A stretch of 64,000 nt of DNA, taken from assembly GCA_002341185.1 (NCBI GenBank), contig DDNP01000028.1, positions 31,692-95,691 of the forward strand, given 5' to 3'. Below are positions 62,994-64,000 of this stretch, one piece after another. Origin of the DNA: Candidatus Neomicrothrix sp. UBA2517 (GTDB lineage: Bacteria; Actinomycetota; Acidimicrobiia; Acidimicrobiales; UBA8592). The translations under genes were made by a program, and so were the position numbers. The notes below the pieces were generated by a model, which had not been told where the DNA came from, ran no database searches, and saw nothing but the letters and a program-made list of their open reading frames with translations. The stretch's first letter is position 1; every line of letters starts with the position of its first letter.

Positions 62994-63857
62994 TCAATCC
63001 TCTTTACCTCGAAAAAGAATTGCGAATATTATCAAACCAATTCCAATGGCCTCTCCAACAGATGCTTTTTGCTGAAGTGCGACGAAACCAACACATGCTG
63101 CTGTGGCAGGCAGTAATGACTGTAAAAAAGCAAACCTAGTCTTAGATATCCTTCTCAGAACAACCTGATCGATCCCATAAGGAATTACATTTCCCAAAAT
63201 ACCAGTTGATAGCGCAACTAAAATTAGCCAAGGTGAATGAACAGCCTTCCCTATTGAAGAAATTCCTATCGGAGCAATCATTAAACCTCCAATCAGCATC
63301 CCAACTCCCAATCCATCTAAGTGAGCACCAGACCGAGCGACTCTACTTCCCAATACGATATAAAGTCCCCATAAGCCACCAGCGGAGATCGCCAGAAGAA
63401 CCCCCACGAGTGTGCCTTCAGCAGTCACCTGGGCAAGAAGAAAAACCCCCAAACTTGCGCTAAAAAGCGACGCGATATTTGCGCATGACCTATTGCCAAT
63501 AGCAGCAATAGTAATCGGGCCTATAAACTCAATCGCCACAGCATTTCCCAATGGAAGATTATTAATAGCTAAATAGAAACAAAGATTCATGCAAGCCAAA
63601 ACAATTCCAAATAACGATGTCCAAACTAAGTCGAGTTCTTGCCTCGAACGCTTCCAACTTTGCCTTAAAGCAATAATAAAAATTGCAGCCCCAATCACCC
63701 TTAAAGTGGCAACCAAACTCGTACCCACACGATCAAAAAGACTATAAGCAAGAGCTGCACCTAGATATTGAGAAATAGCACCGCAAACAAATAGAAATTC
63801 GGGTGAAGAAGAAGACGTAAAACCGTTAATAAGGTTCCTGTAGTGCTGAGAACTCAT
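62994..63857 (-). CDS. EamA/RhaT-family membrane transporter
   Basis: 287 residues from the ATG at 63857; a longer start at 63941 would add 28 residues and run into the divergent gene at 63915. About ten hydrophobic helices in two EamA-like halves, with GNAVAIEFIGPITIAA and GNVIPYGIDQVVLRRIS characteristic of the drug/metabolite transporter superfamily (RhtA-like). It probably exports an amino acid or other small metabolite. Convergent with the CitE-like gene, stop to stop. Confidence 0.83.
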   Translation of the reverse strand: MSSQHYRNLINGFTSSSSPEFLFVCGAISQYLGAALAYSLFDRVGTSLVATLRVIGAAIFIIALRQSWKRSRQELDLVWTSLFGIVLACMNLCFYLAINNLPLGNAVAIEFIGPITIAAIGNRSCANIASLFSASLGVFLLAQVTAEGTLVGVLLAISAGGLWGLYIVLGSRVARSGAHLDGLGVGMLIGGLMIAPIGISSIGKAVHSPWLILVALSTGILGNVIPYGIDQVVLRRISKTRFAFLQSLLPATAACVGFVALQQKASVGEAIGIGLIIFAILFRGKED

Positions 63858-63914
63858 CCAGATAACGGTAGCCCAAACGACCCAAGCATCCCATTTACCG
63901 CTAACGTCGTTTCT

Positions 63915-64000
63915 ATGAAAGAAATAGAAAGTCTCGAACAATTAAAAGAACACCAAGAAGAACTTGAAAATAGCCTAGGAAACTATGTGGCACCATTCTC
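63915..64000 (+). CDS. Start of an unidentified gene (cut by window edge)
   Basis: An ATG at 63915 opens a frame of 28 codons to the window end with no stop: it begins MKEIESLEQLKEHQEELE, a charged helical start, then NSLGNYVAPF. It diverges from the EamA gene. Too little is seen to name it. Confidence 0.5.
   Translation, partial: MKEIESLEQLKEHQEELENSLGNYVAPF

Overview
This looks like a compact chromosomal segment (low-to-mid 40s % GC by eye) from an uncultured, probably marine, actinobacterium, best guess Acidimicrobiia/Actinomarinales-like. Supporting signs are an MprA/MprB-type two-component pair, a ferrochelatase with a C-terminal Cys cluster of the actinobacterial type, the moeA-moaA-moaC-SepX-like-tRNA-Ala order, a stand-alone RecB-like Fe-S nuclease, and many abutting or overlapping gene ends. 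The DUF2298 and Agl23-like membrane proteins are also common in Chloroflexi, so the assignment is an inference. I see no insertion sequence, prophage, CRISPR array, rRNA gene or plasmid function.

Layout. 0-9.5 kb: a lipoprotein start cut by the window edge, a giant ABC-ATPase/AceK fusion, a response regulator/histidine kinase pair, a nucleotidyltransferase, a double-FKBP lipoprotein, a small SH3-like protein, a SpoU methyltransferase and cysS. 9.5-13.2 kb: tRNA-Arg(CCT) and a fused indolepyruvate:ferredoxin oxidoreductase. 13.2-17.05 kb: a gene-poor gap with an orphan reading-frame fragment, rpmB-rpmG, an HD protein that is a CCA-adding enzyme without its nucleotidyltransferase head, and a short minus-strand group. 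17.07-25.3 kb: tandem CaiB protein, AcuI-like reductase, CDF transporter, MaoC hydratase, methionine aminopeptidase, histidine phosphatase, PhyH dioxygenase and SDR. The + strand switches from G-rich to C-rich at about 17.06 kb whatever the gene direction.

25.3-38.1 kb: HtpX, nucleoside hydrolase, MutM, RecB-like nuclease, a membrane protein, a type IIA topoisomerase pair, then nei-hemH-glycosyltransferase-FAD enzyme as one tight minus-strand unit. 38.2-46.8 kb: three very large polytopic glycosyltransferase-C-like proteins, including a 1564-residue fusion. 46.9-56.7 kb: NfuA, Dxs, PAP2, an LPG-synthase-like flippase, a FlK-like thioesterase, TldD/TldE, UppP, an FmdB zinc ribbon and PlsY. 56.7-64 kb: moeA-moaA-moaC, the SepX-like protein, tRNA-Ala(CGC), acetoacetyl-CoA synthetase with a CitE-like lyase, an EamA transporter and the start of one more gene.

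Two functional themes stand out. One is a lipid-linked glycan/envelope set (Dxs for isoprenoid precursors, UppP, PAP2, flippase-like protein, GT2, three GT-C-like proteins, PlsY). The other is acyl-CoA and 2-oxo-acid catabolism (tandem CaiB, crotonase, MaoC, AcuI, IorAB, AacS, CitE-like). The most unusual single object is the ABC-AceK fusion: isocitrate dehydrogenase kinase/phosphatase is rare outside Proteobacteria, and here it carries an N-terminal ABC ATPase domain whose hydrolysis residues look degenerate.
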